Positions 1 through 6,772 of a stretch of 11,286 bases of DNA are shown in pieces. Within the stretch, counting starts at the first letter, position 1. Every line of letters starts with the position of its first letter. A program made the translations under genes and the position numbers. The DNA comes from Desulfobacterales bacterium. Lineage in GTDB: Bacteria; Desulfobacterota; Desulfobacteria; Desulfobacterales; Desulfosalsimonadaceae. The notes under the pieces were generated by a model, which was not told the origin of the DNA, ran no database searches, and worked only from the letters and a program-made list of their open reading frames with translations. The stretch covers positions 1 through 11,286 of the forward strand of contig JAOZOL010000048.1 in the NCBI GenBank assembly GCA_029933295.1, read 5' to 3'.

Positions 1-32
1 GCAATTGCGGCTATCTTCTTTTTTCTATCCAT
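1..32 (-). CDS. Start of a gene running off the left edge (unidentified; possible small subunit of the carboxylase/decarboxylase)
   Basis: An ATG at 32-30 opens a frame reading M-D-R-K-K-K-I-A-A-I and then leaves the window. A GAGG ribosome-binding sequence lies five bases upstream, so this is a credible start. It follows the carboxyltransferase gene by about 135 bases on the same strand. Short proteins with a lysine-rich N-terminus followed by an Ile-Ala-Ala helix often follow MmdA/PccB-type carboxyltransferases in anaerobes, which makes an accessory or biotin-carrier-related subunit plausible. That is inference from context, because ten residues cannot identify a family. A second ATG at 37-35 is in another frame and hits a stop after eight codons. 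Confidence 0.4.
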   Translation of the reverse strand, partial: MDRKKKIAAI

Positions 33-167
33 GTCATCCTCAATCTGTCTTTAGTGCCTTACCCCATAACTTCTGCAGTAAAAAACAAGAAAATAAGGGG
101 ACGGCTGATGGGTTGCGGGCGAAGAGCCTGCCTTAATTTAAATATTAGCTAATTAAAAATCAGGTTA

Positions 168-1721
168 TTAAGCCGGTATATTACCATGTTTTTTCGGTGG
201 CAATGTCTGCCGCTTGTTATACATGATTTCCAGTGCCTCAATTAAACGCATGCGGGTTTCACTGGGAACAATCACATCATCAATATATCCGCGGCTTGCG
301 GCACAATATGGATTAGAAAAAAGTTCACGGTATTCAGCAATTTTTTCGGCCCGTTTGGCCTTTGGGTCATCCGCACTGTTAATCTCTTTTCGATGAATAA
401 TGTTGGCCGCACCATCTGCGCCCATTACGGCAATCTCGGCATTTGGCCACGCAAAAGCAAAATCCGCGCCCAGATGTTTCGAAGACATGGCAATGTATGC
501 CCCGCCATAGTCTTTACGAACGATCACAAGCAACTTGGGAACGGTTGCTTCGGAATAGCACCATAATAGCTTTGCACCATGCCGGATAATGCCGCCCCAT
601 TCCTGATCACTGCCCGGCATATATCCGGGGACATCTGACAGGGTCAATATGGGGATATTAAAGGCATCGCAGAATCTTATAAATCGTGTGGCCTTATCAG
701 ATGCATCAATATCAAGACACCCGGCCATCACTTTAGGTTGGTTTGCGATAATGCCGATTGGCTTACCGTTTAATCGGGCAAAGCAGACAATGATGTTTTG
801 GGCGAAATGGGCATGGGGTTCAAAAAAATCTCCATTATCCACAATATTGCGAATCACATCTTTCATATCATAGGACTGACTCGGATCATCCGGAATAATT
901 GAATCAAGTTCCGTTGCAATTCGTTTGGGATCATCACCGGCTGGCTGAATCGGCGGGTCTTCCATATTATTTGATGGCAAAAATGAAAGCAGGAGCTTAA
1001 TATTATTGATCGCATCCTCATCTGATTCACAGGCAAAATGAGCAACACCGCTTTTTTCATTATGGGTCATTGCGCCGCCAAGATCTTCAAACGTTATAAC
1101 TTCACCGGTAACCGATTTAATAACTTCCGGTCCGGTGATAAACATATGGCTGGTATTTTTTACCATAAAAATCCAATCGGTCATGGCCGGTGAATATACT
1201 GCCCCGCCGGCAGTCGGCCCCATAATAGCGGATATTTGAGGGATCACACCCGAACACAACGAATTCCGATAAAAAATTTCTCCGTAACCGCACAGGGCAT
1301 CAACTCCTTCCTGAATCCGCGCCCCGCCGGAATCATTCATGCCGACTACCGGTGCCCCGGCCTTGTGTGCCATATCCATGATTTTACAAATTTTTTTGGC
1401 ATGCATTTCACCGAGAGAACCGGCCCTTGATGTAAAATCCTGTGCATATGCAAATACCGGACGGCCGTCAACATATCCATAACCGGTAACCACACCATCA
1501 GACGGGATTTCGGTATTCTCCATGCCAAAATTGACACATCGATGTTTGACAAACATATCCACTTCACGAAAAGTACCGGAATCAAAAAGCACCTCCAGCC
1601 TTTCTCGTGCGGTTAATTTTCCTTTTTTTTTGTGTTTGGCTACATTCTTTTCACCACCCTGCTCCAAAAGCTTGTTTTTCAAAGCCTGCAATTCGGTAAT
1701 TTTATCTCTAACACTGCCCAT
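168..1721 (-). CDS. Acyl-CoA carboxylase carboxyltransferase subunit (propionyl-CoA carboxylase beta / methylmalonyl-CoA decarboxylase alpha type)
   Basis: This 517-residue protein is full length for the biotin-dependent carboxyltransferase family (two crotonase-like halves). It transfers carboxyl groups between carboxybiotin and propionyl-CoA to make or break (S)-methylmalonyl-CoA. The N-half has the acyl-CoA/oxyanion segment S-G-G-A-R-I-Q-E-G (131-139) and G-P-T-A-G-G-A-V-Y-S-P (168-178). The C-half has D-V-P-G-Y-M-P-G (363-370), G-G-I-I-R-H-G-A-K-L-L (376-386) and Y-G-G-A-Y (405-409). The PCC-like S-G-V-A-H-F-A segment (224-230) and C-terminal K-H-G-N-I-P-A match PCC beta better than methylcrotonyl-CoA carboxylase. 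An AAAGGA ribosome-binding site seven bases before ATG supports the start. The residue after G-G-A-Y is Ile410, where I recall Asp in aerobic PCC beta, so acyl specificity and direction are uncertain. Biotin carboxylase and carrier are not in the window. The gene follows meaB by 102 bases. Confidence 0.92.
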   Translation of the reverse strand: MGSVRDKITELQALKNKLLEQGGEKNVAKHKKKGKLTARERLEVLFDSGTFREVDMFVKHRCVNFGMENTEIPSDGVVTGYGYVDGRPVFAYAQDFTSRAGSLGEMHAKKICKIMDMAHKAGAPVVGMNDSGGARIQEGVDALCGYGEIFYRNSLCSGVIPQISAIMGPTAGGAVYSPAMTDWIFMVKNTSHMFITGPEVIKSVTGEVITFEDLGGAMTHNEKSGVAHFACESDEDAINNIKLLLSFLPSNNMEDPPIQPAGDDPKRIATELDSIIPDDPSQSYDMKDVIRNIVDNGDFFEPHAHFAQNIIVCFARLNGKPIGIIANQPKVMAGCLDIDASDKATRFIRFCDAFNIPILTLSDVPGYMPGSDQEWGGIIRHGAKLLWCYSEATVPKLLVIVRKDYGGAYIAMSSKHLGADFAFAWPNAEIAVMGADGAANIIHRKEINSADDPKAKRAEKIAEYRELFSNPYCAASRGYIDDVIVPSETRMRLIEALEIMYNKRQTLPPKKHGNIPA

Positions 1722-1823
1722 TTTGCTATCCTTTCATCTCAGCCCATATTTCATCTCAACCATTTTCAAGGTCGTAAAATTATGTAACAAAATTAATTAA
1801 AAATATCTGCGACAGGTCTGATT

Positions 1824-2801
1824 TTAATTTTTCAAAGAATTTAATAATTTTTTTACTGCCGCCGTAGGCGTCGTAGTGCCTTTTTCAACCGCCCATCTGG
1901 CTTCAGACATTAATTTTTTAATTTCAGGTAGTTGATAAAACCAATCTTTCAGGCCTTCTTCCAGTAAAGCCCACATCCATTCGAGAGCCTGTTTTTTCCT
2001 TTTTTCTTCAAGAGCGCCGGAATCAGTCAATTTTTTGTTGTGTTTTAAAACCATTTCCCATACTTCGTCGATGCCGGTCATATGCAATGCGCTGCAAGTC
2101 AATACCGGCGGCGACCAACCGGTATTATCGACTGAAAAAAGATGCATGGTGTCCGCATAAATTTTTTTGGCCTGTAATGCTTTGTTGAGATTGTCCCCAT
2201 CTGCCTTATTAATAACAATGGCATCGGATAGTTCAAGAATACCCCGCTTAATTCCCTGAAGATCATCGCCGGCACCGGCAAGCATTAATAGAAGAAAGAA
2301 ATCCACCATGGAGGAGACAGATACTTCAGACTGGCCCACACCAACTGTTTCAACAATAATAACGTCAAAACCGGAAGCCTCACAAACGAGAATAGATTCG
2401 CGAGTTTTGCGAGAAACCCCGCCAAGAGTTCCGCCGGAAGGGGATGGACGAATAAATGCATTCGGATGAGTTGACAGTTTTTCCATGCGGGTCTTATCCC
2501 CCATGATACTGCCGCCACTGTGCGTACTACTGGGATCAACTGCCAGAATCGCAATCCGATGACCGCGTTCAACCAGGTTCATGCCAAGGGCCTCGATAAA
2601 GGTACTCTTGCCAACCCCCGGCACACCGCTAATCCCCAGCCGAATCGCATTCCCGGTAAATGGCAGGAGCTGATCAAGCACGCCTGTTATCAGTTCCTGA
2701 TGCTTTGGCAGGGAGCTCTCGATCAGGGTAATTGTCTTGGCAAGCATTTTACGATTGCCGGAACATACACCCTGAACATAATATTCAGAATCGTTTCCCA
2801 T
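1824..2801 (-). CDS. meaB: Methylmalonyl-CoA mutase-associated G-protein chaperone (MeaB/ArgK family)
   Basis: This P-loop GTPase of the SIMIBI class (G3E family, MeaB/ArgK/MMAA type) gates delivery of adenosylcobalamin to methylmalonyl-CoA mutase and protects or rescues the enzyme from inactivation. From the preferred start it is 325 residues, normal for the family. Visible motifs are the P-loop G-V-P-G-V-G-K-S (59-66), V-D-P-S-S (88-92), the switch-region G-D-K-T-R-M (101-106), E-T-V-G-V-G-Q-S-E (151-159) and the guanine-recognition N-K-A-D (198-201). The ATG at 2801 overlaps the mutase TAA in a TAATG arrangement, implying translational coupling. An open frame extends upstream to an ATG at 2840, but that would overlap the mutase by 40 bases and add 13 residues unlike the family, so I prefer 2801. 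Name and role follow from family plus the adjacent mutase. Confidence 0.95.
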   Translation of the reverse strand: MGNDSEYYVQGVCSGNRKMLAKTITLIESSLPKHQELITGVLDQLLPFTGNAIRLGISGVPGVGKSTFIEALGMNLVERGHRIAILAVDPSSTHSGGSIMGDKTRMEKLSTHPNAFIRPSPSGGTLGGVSRKTRESILVCEASGFDVIIVETVGVGQSEVSVSSMVDFFLLLMLAGAGDDLQGIKRGILELSDAIVINKADGDNLNKALQAKKIYADTMHLFSVDNTGWSPPVLTCSALHMTGIDEVWEMVLKHNKKLTDSGALEEKRKKQALEWMWALLEEGLKDWFYQLPEIKKLMSEARWAVEKGTTTPTAAVKKLLNSLKN

Positions 2802-2803
2802 TA
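2799..2803 (-). promoter_or_regulatory. Stop-start overlap coupling mutase and MeaB translation
   Basis: On the minus strand the five bases TAATG contain both the mutase stop (TAA) and the meaB start (ATG), sharing one base. A GGA sits about ten bases upstream inside the mutase coding end. Such overlaps usually mean that a ribosome finishing the first gene re-initiates on the second. This would keep the chaperone in proportion to its client enzyme. The overlap is seen directly; the coupling is inferred. Confidence 0.75.
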
Positions 2804-4927
2804 TTTGTTTTCCAACGCATTCAGTACCTGGTTGGCGCACTCGGTAATCTTGCTCCCGGGACCGAAAATTAAAACGGCGCCGGCTTCATAGAGGAAATCA
2901 TAATCCGTCGGTGGAATAATCCCGCCTACCACCACGTGGATGTCCTCTCCACCTTCTTTTTTCAGGGCGGCGATTAATTCGGGAACCAGAATTTTATGCC
3001 CTGCGGCCAGGCTGGATACGCCAACCACATGGACATCATTTTCAACAGCCATACGCGCAGCCTCGGCAGGCGTCTGAAACATCGGGCTGATGTCCACATC
3101 AAAGCCAAAATCTGCAAAAGCGGTGGCCACCACCTTGCTTCCCCGGTCATGTCCGTCCTGACCCATTTTAGTGACCAGAATCCGTGGCCGCCGACCTTCT
3201 TTTTCGGCAAAGTCCTTCGTTCGTTTGCGAAGAGATGCAAAAATTCCGTTATCCTGATATTCTGAAGCATAAACGCCGGATATGCACTGAGTGGTAGCAA
3301 CATAACGGCCAAAAACTTTTTCCATGGCATCGGATATTTCACCCACCGTTGCCCGTTTTCTGGCTGCTTCAATGCTGACTTCAAGCAAATTTCCGCCGGT
3401 TTCCGCACATTTTGTAACGGCAGCCAGGGCTTTTTCTACCGCCACGTTGTCTCTCTTTTCTTTAATCTCTTTGAGGCGGGCCACCTGCTGGTCTCGGACA
3501 TCAGATGATATTTCACGAACTTCAATGGGCGTTTCATCTTCTACCTGGTATTTATTCACACCGACAATGACATCTTTTCCCTGATCAATTCTTGCCTGAC
3601 GGCGGGCAGATGATTCTTCAATTCTCATTTTCGGCATACCGGAAACAATTGCCTTTGCCATGCCGCCCAGTTCATCCACCTCTTTGATTATCTTGCGTGC
3701 TTCGGAAATAATCGAATGGGTCAGCGACTCAACATAATATGAACCACCCATCGGATCAACAACCCGGGTGACCTGGGATTCTTCCTGAACGATAATCTGC
3801 GTGTTTCTGGCCACTCTGGCGGACTGGTCGGTCGGCAGACCGACCGCTTCATCAAAAGAGTTGGTATGCAATGATTGTGTTCCGCCTAAAACCGCTGCAA
3901 GACATTCCAGCGTAGTCCGGATGATATTGTTATAGGGATCCTGCTGTGTCAGGCTCCAGCCGGATGTCTGGCAATGGGTTCTCAGCATCAGCGACTTCGG
4001 ATTCTTGGGGTTGAACTGTTTCATCAGGTCCGCCCACAGGAATCGGGCTGCCCTGAGCATGGCAATCTCCATGAAAAAATTCATCCCAATACCAAAGAAA
4101 AAGGACAAACGCGGGGCAAAGTCATCAATATCCAGTCCGGCATTTAATGCGGCTTTAACATACTCAATGCCGTCGGCGATGGTAAATGCGGTCTGGAGAA
4201 CGGAATCCGCCCCGGCCTCCATCATATGATAACCGCTGATGCTTACCGTGTTATACCTGGGCATATTTTTTGAGCAGTAACCGATAATATCCGAAACAAT
4301 CCGCATGGACGATTCCGGAGGATAAATATAAGTATTGCGTGTGAGATATTCTTTTAAAATATCATTTTGAATGGTTCCCATGAGTTTTTCCTGGGAAACG
4401 CCCTGCTCTTCTGCAGCAACAATATAACCGGCAAGCACCGGCAGGACAGCCCCATTCATCGTCATGGAAACCGACATCTTATCTAAGGGGATACCGTCAA
4501 ATAATATCTTCATATCCTCGACAGAGTCGATTGGAACACCGGCTTTGCCGACATCGCCGATTACTCGGGGATGATCGGAATCATAACCGCGATGGGTGGG
4601 TAAATCAAAAGCTACAGATAACCCCTTTTGCCCTGCCGCAAGATTTTTGCGGTAAAATTGATTGGATTCCTTTGCCGTTGAAAATCCGGCATACTGACGG
4701 ATCGTCCAGGGCCTGTTGGTATACATGGTCGCCCGGACACCGCGAACAAAGGGATCAATCCCCGGAAGAATATTAACAAATTCAAGGTTCTCAAGATCCT
4801 CAGCTGTATATAAGGGCTTAATCTCAATTCCTTCAGGGGTCGGTTTCGTTAATTCATCAACTGGCGTTCCCCTTAATTCTTTTTCAGCCAGTTTTTGCCA
4901 TTTTGATATCTCTGGATGATCAGCCAT
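2801..4927 (-). CDS. Methylmalonyl-CoA mutase, single-chain, adenosylcobalamin-dependent
   Basis: Interconverts (R)-methylmalonyl-CoA and succinyl-CoA by a radical rearrangement. From the preferred start it is 708 residues, with catalytic barrel and B12-binding domain in one chain. The barrel carries T-I-R-Q-Y ending at Tyr79, Arg197 in L-T-R-N, and His234 in S-G-Y-H. These correspond in sequence and spacing to Tyr89, Arg207 and His244 of the Propionibacterium enzyme. The Tyr/Arg pair is what separates methylmalonyl-CoA mutase from isobutyryl-CoA mutase (Phe/Gln) and related mutases. The C-terminal cobalamin domain has the D-x-H-x-x-G motif (Asp591, His593, Gly596), where His593 is the lower axial cobalt ligand, followed by S-S-L (638-640) and G-G (668-669). 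An upstream ATG at 4933 is too close to the AAGGAG sequence, so 4927 is chosen. The gene lies 24 bases after the epimerase and overlaps meaB. Confidence 0.97.
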   Translation of the reverse strand: MADHPEISKWQKLAEKELRGTPVDELTKPTPEGIEIKPLYTAEDLENLEFVNILPGIDPFVRGVRATMYTNRPWTIRQYAGFSTAKESNQFYRKNLAAGQKGLSVAFDLPTHRGYDSDHPRVIGDVGKAGVPIDSVEDMKILFDGIPLDKMSVSMTMNGAVLPVLAGYIVAAEEQGVSQEKLMGTIQNDILKEYLTRNTYIYPPESSMRIVSDIIGYCSKNMPRYNTVSISGYHMMEAGADSVLQTAFTIADGIEYVKAALNAGLDIDDFAPRLSFFFGIGMNFFMEIAMLRAARFLWADLMKQFNPKNPKSLMLRTHCQTSGWSLTQQDPYNNIIRTTLECLAAVLGGTQSLHTNSFDEAVGLPTDQSARVARNTQIIVQEESQVTRVVDPMGGSYYVESLTHSIISEARKIIKEVDELGGMAKAIVSGMPKMRIEESSARRQARIDQGKDVIVGVNKYQVEDETPIEVREISSDVRDQQVARLKEIKEKRDNVAVEKALAAVTKCAETGGNLLEVSIEAARKRATVGEISDAMEKVFGRYVATTQCISGVYASEYQDNGIFASLRKRTKDFAEKEGRRPRILVTKMGQDGHDRGSKVVATAFADFGFDVDISPMFQTPAEAARMAVENDVHVVGVSSLAAGHKILVPELIAALKKEGGEDIHVVVGGIIPPTDYDFLYEAGAVLIFGPGSKITECANQVLNALENK

Positions 4928-4934
4928 CTCCATG

Positions 4935-4940
4935 CTCCTT
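4935..4940 (-). promoter_or_regulatory. Ribosome-binding site that decides the mutase start
   Basis: The minus strand reads AAGGAG here. The spacing to the ATG at 4933 is only one base, while the in-frame ATG at 4927 is seven bases away, which is ideal. This favours a protein starting M-A-D-H-P-E rather than M-E-M-A-D-H. Confidence 0.75.
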
Positions 4941-4951
4941 AATAAAATAAT

Positions 4952-5353
4952 TTAACGTTCACATAATTCCACAAGCACACCGCTGGTCGCTTTGGGATGC
5001 AGAAATGCAATTTTCGCGCCACCGGCACCATTCCTTGGGGTTTCGTCAATGAGCCGTACGCCTTTTTTCTTCAGTTCGGCAAGGGCTGTTTCAATGTTTT
5101 CCACCCGAAACGCGATATGCTGGATACCTTCACCTTTTTTCTCAATAAATTTTGCTATCGGGCCGTCCGGTGCTGTGGACTCCAGCAATTCAACCTCACT
5201 TTTCCCCACCGGGAAAAAGGCGGTTTTGACTTTTTGGGCTTCCACTACTTCATCCCCTTCAAAATCCAGCCCCAATATATCCGTCCAGAAATTTTTTCCG
5301 TTTTCTATGCTGTTAACCGCAATACCGATATGATCAATTTTTAATATTTTCAT
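4952..5353 (-). CDS. mce: Methylmalonyl-CoA epimerase (VOC/glyoxalase fold)
   Basis: This 133-residue, metal-dependent cytosolic enzyme swaps the (S)- and (R)-forms of methylmalonyl-CoA, linking the carboxyltransferase product to the mutase substrate. The length is normal for a bacterial epimerase. It has two beta-alpha-beta-beta-beta halves of the vicinal oxygen chelate fold. The first half opens I-D-H-I-G-I-A-V with His8, a likely metal ligand, and contains V-E-L-L-E (54-58). The second opens I-Q-H-I-A-F-R-V with His79 and ends G-V-L-V-E-L with Glu129, the expected metal-ligand/base position. Glu38, in the segment before K-V-K-T-A-F, is a candidate for the second acid-base residue. A GGAGAG ribosome-binding site lies six bases before the ATG. 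The position directly upstream of the mutase gene supports the name over other VOC proteins. Confidence 0.93.
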   Translation of the reverse strand: MKILKIDHIGIAVNSIENGKNFWTDILGLDFEGDEVVEAQKVKTAFFPVGKSEVELLESTAPDGPIAKFIEKKGEGIQHIAFRVENIETALAELKKKGVRLIDETPRNGAGGAKIAFLHPKATSGVLVELCER

Positions 5354-5388
5354 AGCATTCTCTCCAATAGAGTGTGAGTTATGGCATA

Positions 5389-5416
5389 GTACCCTGGTAA
5401 TCGTAATTTTGGGTAC
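5389..5416. repeat. Inverted repeat GTACCC - 16 bases - GGGTAC upstream of the epimerase gene
   Basis: Perfect six-base arms at 5389-5394 and 5411-5416 flank an AT-rich 16-base spacer. It lies in the 119-base gap between the isovaleryl-type dehydrogenase stop and the epimerase start, roughly 36 to 63 bases upstream of that start. There is no following T-run on the minus strand, so it is not a normal factor-independent terminator. It could be a regulator-binding site or chance. I do not recognise it as the box of a known regulator. Confidence 0.3.
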
Positions 5417-5472
5417 AGTTTTTAAAATATCTGACTATAACAATTCGGCAACGTTCAGGTTTTGTCCGGCAA

Positions 5473-6651
5473 TCATTTTAAATACCCTGTGCCTTTTTTA
5501 ATAAGTTCATCCGCAATCAGCAGTCGGCGTATCTCAGACGTGCCGGCTCCGATTTCATAAAGTTTGGCATCCCTGTATAAACGATTGATTGGATATTCCA
5601 GGGTATAGCCATACCCGCCATGAATCTGGAGGGATTCATTCACCGCGCGGGATGCGGCTTCTGCCGCAAAAAGGATTGCCGCAGCTGCCAATTTATGGAC
5701 TTCAGTCCCTTTCCCGCCGCCTGTGGATTTGTCAGCCAGAATGGCCGAACGGTAAACAAGGCCTTTTGCTGCTTCCATTTCTGTATACATATTGGCCAGC
5801 TTTGCCTTTACAAGCTGAAAATTACAGATGGGCTCACCAAACTGATGTCTTTTTTTTGCATAATCAAGAGCCAGTTCCAGGGCTGCTTCACCAATACCTA
5901 TGCTTATTCCGGCAACAACGGTTCTTTCAATGTCAAGGCCGGTCATCATCACCTTTATGCCTTCATTTACCCGCCCCACCACGTTTTCGGCCGGAACACG
6001 GCAGCTTTGAAACACAAGTTCTCCGGTACTTGAACCACGATTTCCCATTTTTTTTATTTTTTGCGAAACGGAAAACCCCGGAAAATCTTTTTCTATTATA
6101 AAGGCTGTAATTCCCCGGGCTTTTTTATCCATGTCTGTTTTTGCGTAAACCAGAGCGACATCGGCGTCAGGAGCGTTGGTGATAAACATTTTATTCCCGT
6201 TTAAAATAAAATATTCGCCATCTTTTTCTGCTGTTGTCCGGATACCTACGGCGTCTGACCCGGCGTCCGGTTCGGTTAACCCCAAACATCCGATTAATTC
6301 TCCTGAACAAAGTCCAGGCAGGTATTTTTGTTTTTGTGCCGTTGAGCCGTTTATCTCTATATTATGGGCACATAGATTCGCGTGGGCACCATAGGACATG
6401 GCCAGGGCGGGACATATTTTAGCTATTTGTACCACAGCAAGGGTGAAGGTGAGGGTATCATATCCGCTACCCCCATATTCTTCAGCCATGTTCAGACCCA
6501 ACAGACCTATTTGTCCCAATTTTTCCCATACACCAGGTGGGAATTCGTCGTTTCGATCAATTTCTTCTGAAACAGGAAAAATCTCTTTGAGCATAAATTC
6601 ACGCACATTTTTTAAAATCATCTTTTGTTCACGGGATAATTCAAAATCCAT
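5473..6651 (-). CDS. Acyl-CoA dehydrogenase, isovaleryl-CoA dehydrogenase type
   Basis: A 392-residue FAD-dependent alpha,beta-dehydrogenase of short/branched acyl-CoA that passes electrons to electron-transfer flavoprotein; standard family length. The N-terminal helical domain (about 1-120) includes M-S-Y-G-A-H-A-N-L-C (85-94), typical of isovaleryl-CoA dehydrogenase. The middle beta domain has L-T-E-P-D-A-G-S-D (125-133). The C-terminal helical domain has Q-I-H-G-G-Y-G-Y (342-349) and Y-E-I-G-A-G-T-S-E (365-373). The catalytic-base position used by most acyl-CoA dehydrogenases holds Ala369, while Glu242 in L-D-I-E-R matches the alternative base of isovaleryl-CoA dehydrogenase. An AAGGAG lies ten bases before the ATG. 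Its position just before the epimerase and mutase suggests use in branched-chain amino acid or branched fatty acid oxidation. Exact substrate is inferred; 2-methylbutyryl- or isobutyryl-CoA activity is not excluded. Confidence 0.9.
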   Translation of the reverse strand: MDFELSREQKMILKNVREFMLKEIFPVSEEIDRNDEFPPGVWEKLGQIGLLGLNMAEEYGGSGYDTLTFTLAVVQIAKICPALAMSYGAHANLCAHNIEINGSTAQKQKYLPGLCSGELIGCLGLTEPDAGSDAVGIRTTAEKDGEYFILNGNKMFITNAPDADVALVYAKTDMDKKARGITAFIIEKDFPGFSVSQKIKKMGNRGSSTGELVFQSCRVPAENVVGRVNEGIKVMMTGLDIERTVVAGISIGIGEAALELALDYAKKRHQFGEPICNFQLVKAKLANMYTEMEAAKGLVYRSAILADKSTGGGKGTEVHKLAAAAILFAAEAASRAVNESLQIHGGYGYTLEYPINRLYRDAKLYEIGAGTSEIRRLLIADELIKKGTGYLK

Positions 6652-6772
6652 AACGGCCTATCTCCTTAAATCAAACTTTTATATTAATCCGGTCCTTCAA
6701 TTTCTTTAAACATCTAAAAGTAACTACTCTTGATAAATCAGAAAAAAGGTAGTATCAGAAGTCATTCACAGT

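Noticed and set aside
130..167. AT-rich palindromes (including ATTAGCTAAT at 144-153) just after the carboxyltransferase stop, considered as a terminator
   Set aside because: The stem is short with no G/C pairs beyond the centre and no clean T-run after it on the minus strand, and another gene start follows at base 32.
2802..2840. Upstream in-frame ATG at 2840 giving MeaB 13 extra residues
   Set aside because: It lies inside the end of the mutase gene. The ATG at 2801 sits exactly at the mutase stop in a TAATG overlap and gives a family-typical N-terminus.
4928..4933. Mutase start at 4933 (two residues longer)
   Set aside because: The AAGGAG site is only one base from that ATG but seven bases from the one at 4927.
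5589..6101. 170-codon open frame on the plus strand, antisense to the isovaleryl-type dehydrogenase
   Set aside because: Its translation is Pro/Leu/Gln-rich with no recognisable motif. The minus-strand frame is a clear full-length dehydrogenase, so this is a shadow.
6730..6741. TTGATAAATCAG in the gap after the VWA gene, resembling an FNR box
   Set aside because: The half-sites are separated by two bases rather than the four required, and the right half ends in G instead of A.
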